From: Desulfatibacillum aliphaticivorans DSM 15576
Lineage (GTDB): Bacteria; Desulfobacterota; Desulfobacteria; Desulfobacterales; Desulfatibacillaceae
Direction of reading: 5' to 3'
Assembly (NCBI RefSeq): GCF_000429905.1
Contig: NZ_AUCT01000001.1
Location: 414,166 to 478,165 of the forward strand
Length of the DNA stretch: 64,000 nt
Shown here piece by piece: positions 8,601 through 16,831 of the stretch. A model generated the notes under the pieces. It saw only the letters and a program-made list of their open reading frames with translations, was not told the DNA's origin and did no database searches. Position 1 is the stretch's first letter. Each line of letters begins with the position of its first letter. Made by a program: the position numbers and the translations under genes.

Positions 8601-9812
8601 TTATTCGGCCTCGCGTTGAAGGCTTAGGGGCTTGCCTCCTGCAAAGGGGCCGTAATGCTTTTCGTAGCATTCAGCCGCGCCCATGATGCCGTCAAAGGGC
8701 ATGGGCGCATCAGCCCCTGACACGCGGACCTTGCCCGGTTTGGCGCCTTTAATACTCCTGCCGTGCAAAAGCCTCCGGCCCAGGGGGAGCAAAGGTTTTG
8801 GCGTAATCTTGCGAAGCAGCGGAATAATTCCGCTTTCGGTTTTGCCGCCGAGCATTTCCTTTTGAATCCTGTCAGCGTACTCCTGGTATTCCGTGAGTCC
8901 GTGGCCGAGATAAGTCCGCAGATCCTTCATCAGAGAGGCGCCTATGGCTTCCTTGGACATTTCTATCCCGTCAAGCTCTTCGGATAACAATTCATGCTTC
9001 ACTTTCAGGATCGTATCCAAAATGGTGTTGTTGACCAAAATGAGGTCAGGATAAGGGCTGTAGTGAAAAGAGCCTTTGAACTCGGGCAGTTGGTTCAGGT
9101 AGTCCCGCAAACGGTCGGGATTTTGCCTGCCGCCGGAGCCGTAGGAGTACACGCCCTTGCCGCTGACAGCCAGGGGGGTCAGGATTCTGGCGAACTTTTG
9201 GGAGTTGGCCAGATGCACAAACCCTGAGGATATGTCGGGCGCCCACATGAAAAAGTTACAGCCGTATTTCGCCCGGATTTTCTTTAAGAATGACCGGCTG
9301 ATGCATGCCGTGGGAAAGGTGGGGTTTCTCAGGCGAAAGGCCTGAAAGTTATTCACCAGCTGCTTTTGCGAGTCCAAGATCCTGATGGAGTTCACGGGTT
9401 TTTCCGGCGCAACCAGCACGTTTTTCATGCCGTCCAGCCTGCCGCCATAAAAATAGTGGACCACCCTGTACGAAAACAGATCAATGTCCGGGTGGGCGTC
9501 AATGGCTTGGTCCAGGTATTCCAGGCAGTATGAAAGCACGGCGTCGTCATCGGCCAAAAAAAGCACCCAATCGCTTTCTATCTGGTCCAGAATCCAATCC
9601 CAATGGTCGCTCATGCACAAGGTGTCGTCGCGTTTGATGTAGCGAATGCGGGGATCGTCAAAGCTCTTGACGACCTTCTCGGTATCGTCCGTGGAGCCGT
9701 TATTGCTGACCACCACTTCGTAGTCGTCAAAGGTCTGGTTGAGCGCGGATCGGAGCGCATTGCCCAAAATTCCGCAACGATTATACGTAGGTAATATCAA
9801 GGAAAACCTCAT
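8601..9812 (-). CDS. Family 2 glycosyltransferase
   Basis: A 403-residue protein with a canonical GT-A domain in the first 230 residues: FSLILPTYNRCGILGNALRS, VVVSNNGSTDDTE and the metal-binding WVLFLADDDAVLSY. The C-terminal 150 residues are less conserved and contain no clear membrane helix. It should transfer an NDP-sugar to a lipid-linked glycan at the cytoplasmic face. It starts at an ATG with AAAGGG upstream, and a repeat-bearing gap of about 300 bp separates it from the next upstream gene. Confidence 0.85.
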   Translation of the reverse strand: MRFSLILPTYNRCGILGNALRSALNQTFDDYEVVVSNNGSTDDTEKVVKSFDDPRIRYIKRDDTLCMSDHWDWILDQIESDWVLFLADDDAVLSYCLEYLDQAIDAHPDIDLFSYRVVHYFYGGRLDGMKNVLVAPEKPVNSIRILDSQKQLVNNFQAFRLRNPTFPTACISRSFLKKIRAKYGCNFFMWAPDISSGFVHLANSQKFARILTPLAVSGKGVYSYGSGGRQNPDRLRDYLNQLPEFKGSFHYSPYPDLILVNNTILDTILKVKHELLSEELDGIEMSKEAIGASLMKDLRTYLGHGLTEYQEYADRIQKEMLGGKTESGIIPLLRKITPKPLLPLGRRLLHGRSIKGAKPGKVRVSGADAPMPFDGIMGAAECYEKHYGPFAGGKPLSLQREAE

Positions 9813-9911
9813 GCCCGCCCTTTCACTTTCAAGATAATGCCTGACCCGTTTGGGTTGCCGTGCGCATATTTTGCCGGGGACCGCATATCAATTACTTCTT
9901 CATCTTTTGGA

Positions 9912-10104
9912 GTTGTAAATATTGTATTGAACTCAGGGAGTTATGCATGGAGCTCAAATCTGTCCATATACCTGAGCCCGAGATTCTTCATCCCTTCCCC
10001 CCTGGCGGGGGGAAGGGCGCTTTTTAACAGTCGGCTTTGGTGTTTAACTCTCCATAGTTTACTGCAATCTCTTGAATATGTGCAAAAAAGTTGATTCCCG
10101 AAAG
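9912..10104 (-). repeat. Dispersed intergenic repeat, copy A (inverted relative to copy B)
   Basis: This gap has no gene. Its reverse complement matches 48390-48660 over most of its length. Shared blocks, in order, are CTTTCGGGAATCA, CACATATTCAA, TTAAACA-CAAAGCC, GCCAGGGGGGAAGGGA, TCTCGGGCTC-GGTATAT and GAGCT-CAT-CATAAC. A GC-rich palindrome (CTTCCCCCC...GGGGGGAAGG) lies in the middle and could fold. The repeat ends six bases before the stop of the acetyltransferase gene. No transposase is visible, so it is best called a non-coding mobile or recombinogenic repeat. Confidence 0.8.
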
Positions 10105-10109
10105 ATGCG

Positions 10110-10598
10110 CTACTTCCTGGACCCGATCCGTTGGATGGGATTTCCGGCGTAAATGCCGTATGGTTCGATTTCGCCCCGGACCAGGGACATGGCGCCGATC
10201 ACTGCGCCCTTGCCTATCCTGGCGCCGTCCAGAATCACGCACCCGGCCCCGATCCAGACGTCGTCTTCGATGACGACGCCGCCGCGGGACTCCATGAATC
10301 CCTGATCCGCAATGCATCTTTCCGGGTCTTTGTATTCATGGTTGGCGGCCGCCAGGGTGCAATTGGCGGCGATCAGCACGCGGCTTCCTATGGAAACCCC
10401 ATTGCCCGAATACACGACCACGCCGGAGTTGACGTAGGAATCATCGCCTATCGCCACGTCGCCCAGGCCGCCGGCGAACTTGATTTTCACAAAGGAGTCG
10501 ATCATGGTTCTTTCGCCGATGACCACGCGGCTTCCCCGGACCGAATCCTCAATGTCCGCCAGACTGGAAATTTTTGCGCTTTCATGAATGATCTTCAT
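10110..10598 (-). CDS. Left-handed beta-helix acyltransferase (hexapeptide repeat)
   Basis: A 162-residue protein made of hexapeptide repeats (GSRVVIGERTMIDS, VAIGDDSYVNSGVV, VVIEDDVWIGAGCVILDG, ARIGKGAVIGAMSLV) ending YGIYAGNPIQRI, the standard close of WbbJ/Maa-like O-acetyltransferases. It probably acetylates a sugar hydroxyl or amine of the surface glycan using acetyl-CoA. The ATG at 10598 is used because it follows the methyltransferase stop by 14 bases with AAGGA upstream; a longer frame would run back into that gene. Confidence 0.85.
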   Translation of the reverse strand: MKIIHESAKISSLADIEDSVRGSRVVIGERTMIDSFVKIKFAGGLGDVAIGDDSYVNSGVVVYSGNGVSIGSRVLIAANCTLAAANHEYKDPERCIADQGFMESRGGVVIEDDVWIGAGCVILDGARIGKGAVIGAMSLVRGEIEPYGIYAGNPIQRIGSRK

Positions 10599-10612
10599 AA
10601 GCCGCTTATTCC

Positions 10613-11836
10613 TTACACCACCTTGACCTGGGGTATGGGCAGGACGAATCGTCCGCCCCACGCCTGAATGCCCTTTTCCTGCTCCATGATTTCCGCAGCC
10701 AGGTTCCAGGGCAATACAATCAGATAGTCCGGTTTTTCCTCTTGGATGAACGAGGGCGCTGCAACCGGAATATGGCTGGCTGGCAGGTGCTTCCCCTGTT
10801 TGTACGGGGAGGCGTCCGCCGCAAAGGCAATGAGGTCGCTTTTGACGCCGCAAAAGTTCAGCAGGGTGTTGCCCTTGGCCGCCGCGCCGTAAGCGGCGAC
10901 TTTCTTGCCTTGTTTTTTGGCCTGGACAAGGAACTCCAGCAAATCCAGCTTGATGTTTTCCGCAGCCTTTGGCAACCGGGTGTAATATTCCAGGGTCCGC
11001 ATGCCCTCGGATTCTTCCCTGGCCAGCAGTTTTTCCACATTTTCGGAGATCGGACGCCCCGCCCCTTCATGGCCTGCGTAAATCCTGAGGGAGCCGCCGT
11101 GGGTGGGCAGTTCCTCCACATCGTACAGGACCAGCCCGTGGGCCTTGAAGATTTCCCGGACCGTGTAGAAGGACAGGTAGGAAAAATGCTCGTGATAAAT
11201 AGTGTCGAACTGATTCTGGGCCACAAGCTGCATAAGGTGCGGGAATTCCATGGTGATGGTTCCCGAATCCTTGAGGGCGATCTTGAGGCCTTCCACAAAA
11301 TCGTTGATGTCCGGTACATGGGCCAGGACATTGTTCCCAAGCAACAGGTCGGCCTGCTTGCCCTGGGCTTTCAGGTCTTTGGCCAGACTTTCGCCAAAAA
11401 ACTCGCACAAAACCGGAACGCCTTTTTCCCTGGCTGCTGCGGCCGTGCCTTCCGTGGGCTCTATGCCCAAACAAGGGATCTGCTTTTCCACAAAATACTG
11501 GAGCAGATAGCCGTCGTTGGAGGCGACCTCCACCACGCGGCTGCCGGCGTTTAGGCCCAGGCGCTTGGTAATCATGTCCGCGTAATTCCGGGCGTGGGCC
11601 AGCCAGGTGGATGAAAAGGACGAAAAGTAGACGTAATCGCTGTCGAAAATTTCTTCGCTGGCCTTGTACTCATCGATCTGAACCAAAAAGCAGTTATGGC
11701 AGACAAAGAGCTTGAGCGGGAAAAAAGTTTCGGGCATGTTAAGCTGCTCTTCCGTCAAAAAAGCGTTGGACGGAGGGGCGGCGCCCAGATCAATGAATTC
11801 ATGCTCCAAAGGGGTTTGACAAAAACGGCATTTCAT
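10613..11836 (-). CDS. SAM-dependent sugar C-methyltransferase (TylCIII/NovU type)
   Basis: A 407-residue enzyme that should add a methyl branch to a 4-keto deoxysugar nucleotide. The N-terminal zinc-binding module shows CRFCQTPL and VCHNC. The SAM domain has VVEVASNDGYLLQYF and LLLGNNVLAHVPD, followed by IYHEHFSYLS near the active site. The C-terminal Rossmann-like part has KVAAYGAAAKGNTLLNFCG. This architecture is that of C-3 methyltransferases acting on dTDP- or CDP-4-keto-6-deoxyhexoses. It lies directly after the RfbC-, RfbG- and RfbF-like genes, which would supply a CDP-4-keto-6-deoxyglucose substrate. Confidence 0.88.
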   Translation of the reverse strand: MKCRFCQTPLEHEFIDLGAAPPSNAFLTEEQLNMPETFFPLKLFVCHNCFLVQIDEYKASEEIFDSDYVYFSSFSSTWLAHARNYADMITKRLGLNAGSRVVEVASNDGYLLQYFVEKQIPCLGIEPTEGTAAAAREKGVPVLCEFFGESLAKDLKAQGKQADLLLGNNVLAHVPDINDFVEGLKIALKDSGTITMEFPHLMQLVAQNQFDTIYHEHFSYLSFYTVREIFKAHGLVLYDVEELPTHGGSLRIYAGHEGAGRPISENVEKLLAREESEGMRTLEYYTRLPKAAENIKLDLLEFLVQAKKQGKKVAAYGAAAKGNTLLNFCGVKSDLIAFAADASPYKQGKHLPASHIPVAAPSFIQEEKPDYLIVLPWNLAAEIMEQEKGIQAWGGRFVLPIPQVKVV

Positions 11837-11849
11837 AAAATCAGTATCC

Positions 11850-12395
11850 TTAAATCCCCTTAAAATCGCTTGATACGGTCGGCAAGGCCAGGTCCTTGTC
11901 CGAAATTTCCGTGACCGCCTCGGGCCAGTTTACGCCGATGGACTCGTCGTTGTAGCGAAAGCCGCCTTCGTATTCGGGCGCGTAAAACTGGGTGTGAAAG
12001 TAGATCAACTCGCTCTCCGGCCGCAGGGTTTGAAAGCCGTGGGCGAAGCCCTTGGGCAGAAACATGGCCCGGTTGTTTTCCGGGCTGAGCCTTTGGCCGA
12101 ACCATTGCAAAAAGGTTTCGGAGCCTTGCCTTAAGTCCACGGCCACGTCGAAAACCTCGCCCCGCAGGCAGCGGATGATTTTATCCTCCCCATAAGGCGG
12201 GTTTTGAAAATGCAGGCCCCGGAGCGCCCCTTTATTGACCGTGACCGAATGATTCACCTGCGCGATTTCGTCCTGCAGGCCGATTTCGGCCAGCTCCTTT
12301 TTGCAGAACAGGCGCGAAAAGCGGCCCCGATGGTCCGCAAAGGGCTCCAGCTCAATGACCCACAGGCCGTTTATGGGGGTGGGATGAAACTTCAT
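11850..12395 (-). CDS. rfbC: RfbC-like nucleotide-sugar 3,5-epimerase
   Basis: A 181-residue cupin-fold epimerase of the dTDP-4-dehydrorhamnose 3,5-epimerase family. It shows DHRGRFSRLFC, QVNHSVTVNKGALRGLHFQ (with the catalytic His of RGLHFQ) and FLPKGFAHGFQTL. The start at 12395 overlaps the stop of the CDP-glucose dehydratase gene by four bases (ATGA). Genes for a dTDP-glucose route are absent here, so the natural substrate is more likely CDP-4-keto-6-deoxyglucose or its C-methyl product. The rfbC symbol marks the family only. Confidence 0.88.
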   Translation of the reverse strand: MKFHPTPINGLWVIELEPFADHRGRFSRLFCKKELAEIGLQDEIAQVNHSVTVNKGALRGLHFQNPPYGEDKIIRCLRGEVFDVAVDLRQGSETFLQWFGQRLSPENNRAMFLPKGFAHGFQTLRPESELIYFHTQFYAPEYEGGFRYNDESIGVNWPEAVTEISDKDLALPTVSSDFKGI

Positions 12396-13456
12396 AATTC
12401 GCCCTGGACGTATTCCCTGATCTGCTTGATTGTAAAATCCAGCGGGGATTGATCCCCGGCCAGAAAATTTGCGTACCATTGTGCGGTCAGCTTCAAAGAT
12501 TGGCTGATGTCCAATCTGGGCTTCCACCCGAGGTCCAGCCTGGCTTTGGAGGAATCCAGCCTTAAAAAAATGCTTTCCCTGGGATGGCCGCCTTCGCTGC
12601 CGGTCCAGCCGGGCTCATGCCCCATGGCGTCCAGAAAGCGGTTCAGAATCCAGGCCACGGGTTGGCAGTCTTCCAGGCTGGGGCCGAAGTTCCATGCGCC
12701 TGTGTATGGGGCGCCCTGCTCGTAAAGATTCCGGGCCAGCATCAAATAGCCGCGCAAGGGCTCCAGAACGTGCTGCCACGGCCTGACCGCGCCCGGGCTG
12801 CGCACTTCCACGGGCGCCTGGGCCTGGGCCGCCCGCACGGCGTCGGGGATGAGCCGGTCTTTGGCGAAGTCGCCCCCGCCGATGACGTTGCCCGCCCGCA
12901 CCGTGGCCAGAGCCGCGGCGCCCGGGGCGTCAAAGTAGGATTTGGCGTAAGATTGGCTGACCAGTTCGGCGCAAGCCTTGGACCCGGCGTAAGGGTCGTG
13001 GCCGCCCAAGCGGTCGTTTTCGCGATATCCCCAATGCCATTCCTTGTTTTCGTAGCACTTGTCCGTGGTCACGTTGACCACGGCGCGGACCGCGTCTACG
13101 CTTCTGACGGCCTCCAGCAGGTTGACCGTGCCCATGACATTGGTGGAAAAGGTTCCTACGGGATCGGAATACCCCTCCCGCACAAGGCTTTGGGCGGCCA
13201 TGTGAATGACGATGTCCGGCTGGAATTCCTTCATGTTCTTTGTCAGGGCGGCCAAATCCCGCACGTCGCCGGTCACGCATTGCATGCGGTTTTCCAACCC
13301 GGCCAGGGAAAACAGGCTGGGCTCGGTAGGCGGCGCCAGGGCGTAGCCCATGACCTGGGCCCCGGCCTCCAGGAGCCAAAGGCTTAGCCACGCGCCTTTA
13401 AAGCCCGTGTGTCCGGTGAGGAATATGCGTTTGTTTTTATAAAACCGATCCGTCAT
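12392..13456 (-). CDS. rfbG: CDP-glucose 4,6-dehydratase
   Basis: A 354-residue extended SDR that turns CDP-glucose into CDP-4-keto-6-deoxyglucose. The NAD loop FLTGHTGFKGAWLSLWLLEA is diagnostic of RfbG/DdhB, as are NVTTDKCYENKEW and the active-site YAGSKACAE (Y-x3-K). It overlaps the genes on both sides by four bases, so it forms one translationally coupled unit with RfbF and RfbC. The sequence looks complete and intact. Confidence 0.95.
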   Translation of the reverse strand: MTDRFYKNKRIFLTGHTGFKGAWLSLWLLEAGAQVMGYALAPPTEPSLFSLAGLENRMQCVTGDVRDLAALTKNMKEFQPDIVIHMAAQSLVREGYSDPVGTFSTNVMGTVNLLEAVRSVDAVRAVVNVTTDKCYENKEWHWGYRENDRLGGHDPYAGSKACAELVSQSYAKSYFDAPGAAALATVRAGNVIGGGDFAKDRLIPDAVRAAQAQAPVEVRSPGAVRPWQHVLEPLRGYLMLARNLYEQGAPYTGAWNFGPSLEDCQPVAWILNRFLDAMGHEPGWTGSEGGHPRESIFLRLDSSKARLDLGWKPRLDISQSLKLTAQWYANFLAGDQSPLDFTIKQIREYVQGEL

Positions 13457-14256
13457 GGGTTTTCCTTAGTTTGGTCGCAGTCCCAAACCTTCCAAGGGGA
13501 TTCGTTGCGATCCCAAAGCCCATTAAGATAATCCATGTCCCGCAGGGTGTCCATGCAGGCCCAGAATCCCGGGTGGCGATAGACCATGAGCTCGCCTTCT
13601 TCCGCCAGGCGCTCCAGGGGGCCGTATTCAAAGTCGCAGTCGTCTTCGGCGGTCAGGTAATCGAAGACCTTGCGGTTGCACACAAAAAAGCCGCCGTTGA
13701 TCAGGCCTTCGGAAGCGTCGGGCTTTTCCTGGAACGAAACCACCTGGTTTCCGTCCAGCTTCAACTCGCCGAAGCGTTTCGCCGGGCTTACGCCGGTCAG
13801 GGTGACGGCCTTGCCGTGGCTTTTGTGAAAGTCCAGGAGGTCCTTGATGTTTACATCGCTCACGCCGTCGCCGTAGGTGAGCATAAACGTATCCCCCTGG
13901 ATGTATTTTTGGATCTTCTTGATCCGGCCGCCCTTGAGGGTTTTGGCGCCCGTGTTGCTCAGGGTGATGCGCCAACCCGCCTCTTCGTGGCAGTCATGGA
14001 TGAGCATGTTTTCGGGCTTGCCCAACTCCAGGGTGACGTCGTTGTTCACCCATTCGTAGTGGCAAAAGTATTCCTTGATCATTTCGCCCTTGTACCCCAA
14101 AGCCAGGACGAAATCGTTCAGGCCGTAATGGGAATATATCTTCATGATATGCCACAGGATGGGACGGGCGCCGATGTTCACCATGGGTTTAGGGCGGAAT
14201 TCCGTTTCCTCCCTTAACCGGGTTCCAAGTCCGCCGCACAGGATGACAACTTGCAT
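13453..14256 (-). CDS. rfbF: Glucose-1-phosphate cytidylyltransferase
   Basis: A 267-residue enzyme making CDP-glucose from CTP and glucose-1-phosphate, the first step of CDP-deoxysugar synthesis. The N-terminal loop VVILCGGLGTRLREET and the RfbF-typical ETEFRPKPMVNIGARPILWH are present. The middle holds FMLTYGDGVSDVNIKDLL and the end has GFWACMDTLRDMDYLNGLWD. GAGG stands five bases before the start. It is the head of the CDP-sugar gene set; its stop overlaps the dehydratase start. Confidence 0.96.
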   Translation of the reverse strand: MQVVILCGGLGTRLREETEFRPKPMVNIGARPILWHIMKIYSHYGLNDFVLALGYKGEMIKEYFCHYEWVNNDVTLELGKPENMLIHDCHEEAGWRITLSNTGAKTLKGGRIKKIQKYIQGDTFMLTYGDGVSDVNIKDLLDFHKSHGKAVTLTGVSPAKRFGELKLDGNQVVSFQEKPDASEGLINGGFFVCNRKVFDYLTAEDDCDFEYGPLERLAEEGELMVYRHPGFWACMDTLRDMDYLNGLWDRNESPWKVWDCDQTKENP

Positions 14257-14263
14257 GCAGTCC

Positions 14264-15025
14264 TCACTTTACTCGTTTGATAAAGGCGTTGGGCCAATAG
14301 GTTACGCGGCTTTTCACGTCCCCTTCGTTAAAGGGGAAAGCCGGCTCCTCTATGATGAAATCGTCGTGAGCCTCGACCCATTCCAAAGCGGCGTCGGACG
14401 GATTGTTCCAGTCCCAATCCGTATTGGACCGGGGCGCGCCTACAAGATCCTTCATGATGCCGTCCATGGCCACGATGTAAGAGCCAGGCGTGACCAGAGG
14501 GGAATAGGCGTCCAGTTCCTTGAGGACGTGCTCCTTGGTGTGGCAGGAGTCCAACAGCACCAAAACGGTTTCGCCCGGGGCGATCTGATCCTGCACCTGG
14601 CCCAAAATCTCGGGAGCGACGGAGTCCCCCTCAACAAGGGAAATAAGGGAAAACATTTCGTGCGCCTCGATGGCCTGGCGGTTATGAGGCCGGATTTCCA
14701 CGTCCACGCCGATCACCCTGCCCTTTTCCATGGCTTTGAGCAAAGAGGCGTAAAACACCAGGGAGCCGCCGTGGGCCACGCCGGTTTCCACAATCACGTC
14801 CGGCTTGACCGCATACACCACCTCCTGGATGCGAATCATGTCGTCGGGCAATTGAATGACGGGCCTGCCCATCCAGGAAAAGCCGTACACGTATTTGGCG
14901 TCCCAGCCGGACCTCAGCCAAAGTTTGCTGATGACCTCAAAGGCTTCGGCGGACCCGATTCCCATTTCCCGGACCTCGCCGCCTTCAATCACCTTGACGA
15001 TATCCCCTTCCACAACAAGTTTCAT
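14264..15025 (-). CDS. Cephalosporin hydroxylase (CmcI) family protein
   Basis: A 253-residue protein of the CmcI/rhamnosyl O-methyltransferase-like SAM superfamily. It has VIVETGVAHGGSLVFYASLL, RVIGVDVEIRPHNR and VLVLLDSCHTKEHVLKEL, the usual SAM and metal positions. Relatives in glycan loci are thought to O-methylate or modify sugars. A decayed 3' copy lies at 582-690. The ATG at 15025 follows GAGG at five bases and sits just after the stop of the upstream epimerase gene. Confidence 0.82.
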   Translation of the reverse strand: MKLVVEGDIVKVIEGGEVREMGIGSAEAFEVISKLWLRSGWDAKYVYGFSWMGRPVIQLPDDMIRIQEVVYAVKPDVIVETGVAHGGSLVFYASLLKAMEKGRVIGVDVEIRPHNRQAIEAHEMFSLISLVEGDSVAPEILGQVQDQIAPGETVLVLLDSCHTKEHVLKELDAYSPLVTPGSYIVAMDGIMKDLVGAPRSNTDWDWNNPSDAALEWVEAHDDFIIEEPAFPFNEGDVKSRVTYWPNAFIKRVK

Positions 15026-15032
15026 GCAATCC

Positions 15033-15842
15033 TCATTTCGCGATTTTATAAGCCTTGACCAATGCCGGAATTTCATCCAACAGGCTTTTGCGTACGCCGC
15101 CGAACTCCTGATCCACCCTTTCGGTGGAAATCCTGGGAAACCGGATCACGGGAGAATCGGGCGCAACTTCCACCCGGCATCCCGCGGCGTCCGCAATGGC
15201 CCGGACGATTTCTCCGTGGGAGACGTTCTTTCCGCTGGCCGCGTTGTATATTCTTTCCTTGCCGTTAAGAAGCATGGCAAGCAGCAAATCCGTTGCATCT
15301 TCGATGCTGATGTAATCCTTGGCCGAGTCCAGGGCGCTTTGCAGGACTATTTCGTTTGTGTCCACGGCGGAAGCGATGATGTCCGTCAGAAAATTCCGGG
15401 AGCCGAAATCAGGGCCGTATACGTTGGACAATCGGGCCACTTTGGTTTTTTCGGACACTCTCAGGCACAGGGACTCGCCCATGGCCTTGGATAAATTGTA
15501 CAAATCCGACGGGTCCAGAGGACGGGCCGTCAGCGCGTCTTCCTCTTTGGCCTCTCCGGCTCCCGAGCCGTAAAGTCTGGTGGAAGACAAATACACAAAG
15601 GACTCGAACCGGGCCTGGGCCAAAATCTCCGCCAATCGGCAGACATGAGCCTGGACCGTGTCAAAGGGGCGTTGGCGAAAGTCAGCGGTCAGGCCGATGG
15701 AGTAAACCACATGGCCAAGGTCTTTGCCTGCCAGATCTTCGTCCCGGCCCGGACAAAAGCACTCATGCCCCATGGCCCTGGCTTTTTCCGCCAGATGGGC
15801 GCCGATAAACCCGCTGCTTCCCAATATTGTCACCAATGCCAT
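15033..15842 (-). CDS. NAD-dependent sugar-nucleotide epimerase/reductase (SDR)
   Basis: A 269-residue short extended SDR with GSSGFIGAHLAEKARAMG at the start, a VYLSSTRLYG strand and the active-site YNLSKAMGE (Y-x3-K). It is shorter than hexose 4-epimerases (about 310-340) and resembles 4-ketoreductases. In this cluster it is the best candidate for reducing the CDP-4-keto-C-methyl-deoxyhexose. It starts at an ATG with AGGGGG upstream. Confidence 0.82.
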   Translation of the reverse strand: MALVTILGSSGFIGAHLAEKARAMGHECFCPGRDEDLAGKDLGHVVYSIGLTADFRQRPFDTVQAHVCRLAEILAQARFESFVYLSSTRLYGSGAGEAKEEDALTARPLDPSDLYNLSKAMGESLCLRVSEKTKVARLSNVYGPDFGSRNFLTDIIASAVDTNEIVLQSALDSAKDYISIEDATDLLLAMLLNGKERIYNAASGKNVSHGEIVRAIADAAGCRVEVAPDSPVIRFPRISTERVDQEFGGVRKSLLDEIPALVKAYKIAK

Positions 15843-15863
15843 TTAGCCCCCTGCGCCTTTCGC

Positions 15864-16781
15864 CTAGCGGATGATCTTGGCGATGGCTTCGATTTCCCGC
15901 ATGAGCTTTTCAAAGTCGGAAAAGCCCAGGGCCTGAAGCGGATCGATCCATGCGTTTTCAGGATCGGGATGCACTTCGATCAGCAGGCCGTGCGCCCCGG
16001 CTGCAATGGCGGCGCGGGACATGGCGGCCACGTAGGAGCGTTTGAATGTGGCGTGGCTGGGATCGATGATCACCGGCACGCTGGGCGCGTATTCGGCCAT
16101 GGCCGGGATGGCCTGGATGTCCAGGATGGCCCGGGAGTTGACGTTGTGGGTATGAGGCACGGTCACGCCCCGTTCGCAAATGGCGTAATCATGCTTGCCG
16201 CGGGCGTCAAAATGCTCGCATACGCCCAACAGGGAGCGCAGGCTTTCGCCGTAATGCCTTTTCAGCAAAATAGGCTTGTCGCTGGTCGCCAGGGCTTCCA
16301 CCAGGTCCATGTTGAACATGTGGCGGTAGCCCACCTGGAACATGTCCACGTATTTGCTCATCATATCCATGGTGTCTGCGTACATGATTTCGGAAATCAC
16401 GGCCAGGCCGTATTTTTCCGCCGCTTCCTTCATGTATCCCAGGCGCTTTTCCGCCGCCTGATCCTGCTCGGACCTGGGAACCACCCGCATTCTTTCGTTG
16501 GCCGGCAGGCCGGAATCCGCATCAGGCTGCCCCAGGGGATCGCCGTAGGGAAAGGTCAGGGGCTTGTACACGCCGCCCCGGATCATCTTGGCGCCCGCTT
16601 CGCTCACGGCCTTGGCCGCCTCGAAAATCTGGGTTTTGCTTTCCACGGTGCAGGGGCCTGCCATGATGGTGAGGTCCTTGCCGCCCACTGGCACATTGCC
16701 GGCCATGATCTTGCGTTGATAATTCTTGGCCGTGGACAAAGGGATGTTATTTTCCTGGTCCGCTTGGGTTATGTCCTTCAT
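15864..16781 (-). CDS. DAHP-synthase family protein (class I, beta type)
   Basis: A 305-residue aldolase that should condense PEP with an aldose phosphate, normally erythrose-4-phosphate. Core motifs are IMAGPCTVES (metal-binding Cys), MIRGGVYKPLTFPY, ILLKRHYGES, AICERGVTVPHTHN, PVIIDPSHATFKRS and LLIEVHPDPENA. After the FPY motif there is an insertion of about 25 residues that standard AroF proteins lack. No regulatory domain is fused. It lies next to a shikimate dehydrogenase homologue inside a polysaccharide locus, so it may serve a dedicated cyclic or 3-deoxy-ulosonic product rather than bulk aromatic synthesis. Confidence 0.8.
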   Translation of the reverse strand: MKDITQADQENNIPLSTAKNYQRKIMAGNVPVGGKDLTIMAGPCTVESKTQIFEAAKAVSEAGAKMIRGGVYKPLTFPYGDPLGQPDADSGLPANERMRVVPRSEQDQAAEKRLGYMKEAAEKYGLAVISEIMYADTMDMMSKYVDMFQVGYRHMFNMDLVEALATSDKPILLKRHYGESLRSLLGVCEHFDARGKHDYAICERGVTVPHTHNVNSRAILDIQAIPAMAEYAPSVPVIIDPSHATFKRSYVAAMSRAAIAAGAHGLLIEVHPDPENAWIDPLQALGFSDFEKLMREIEAIAKIIR

Positions 16782-16831
16782 GATTCAGGCTCCTTTGGCT
16801 GCTCTCCTACCAGGTTGCTTTTATTTAGCGT

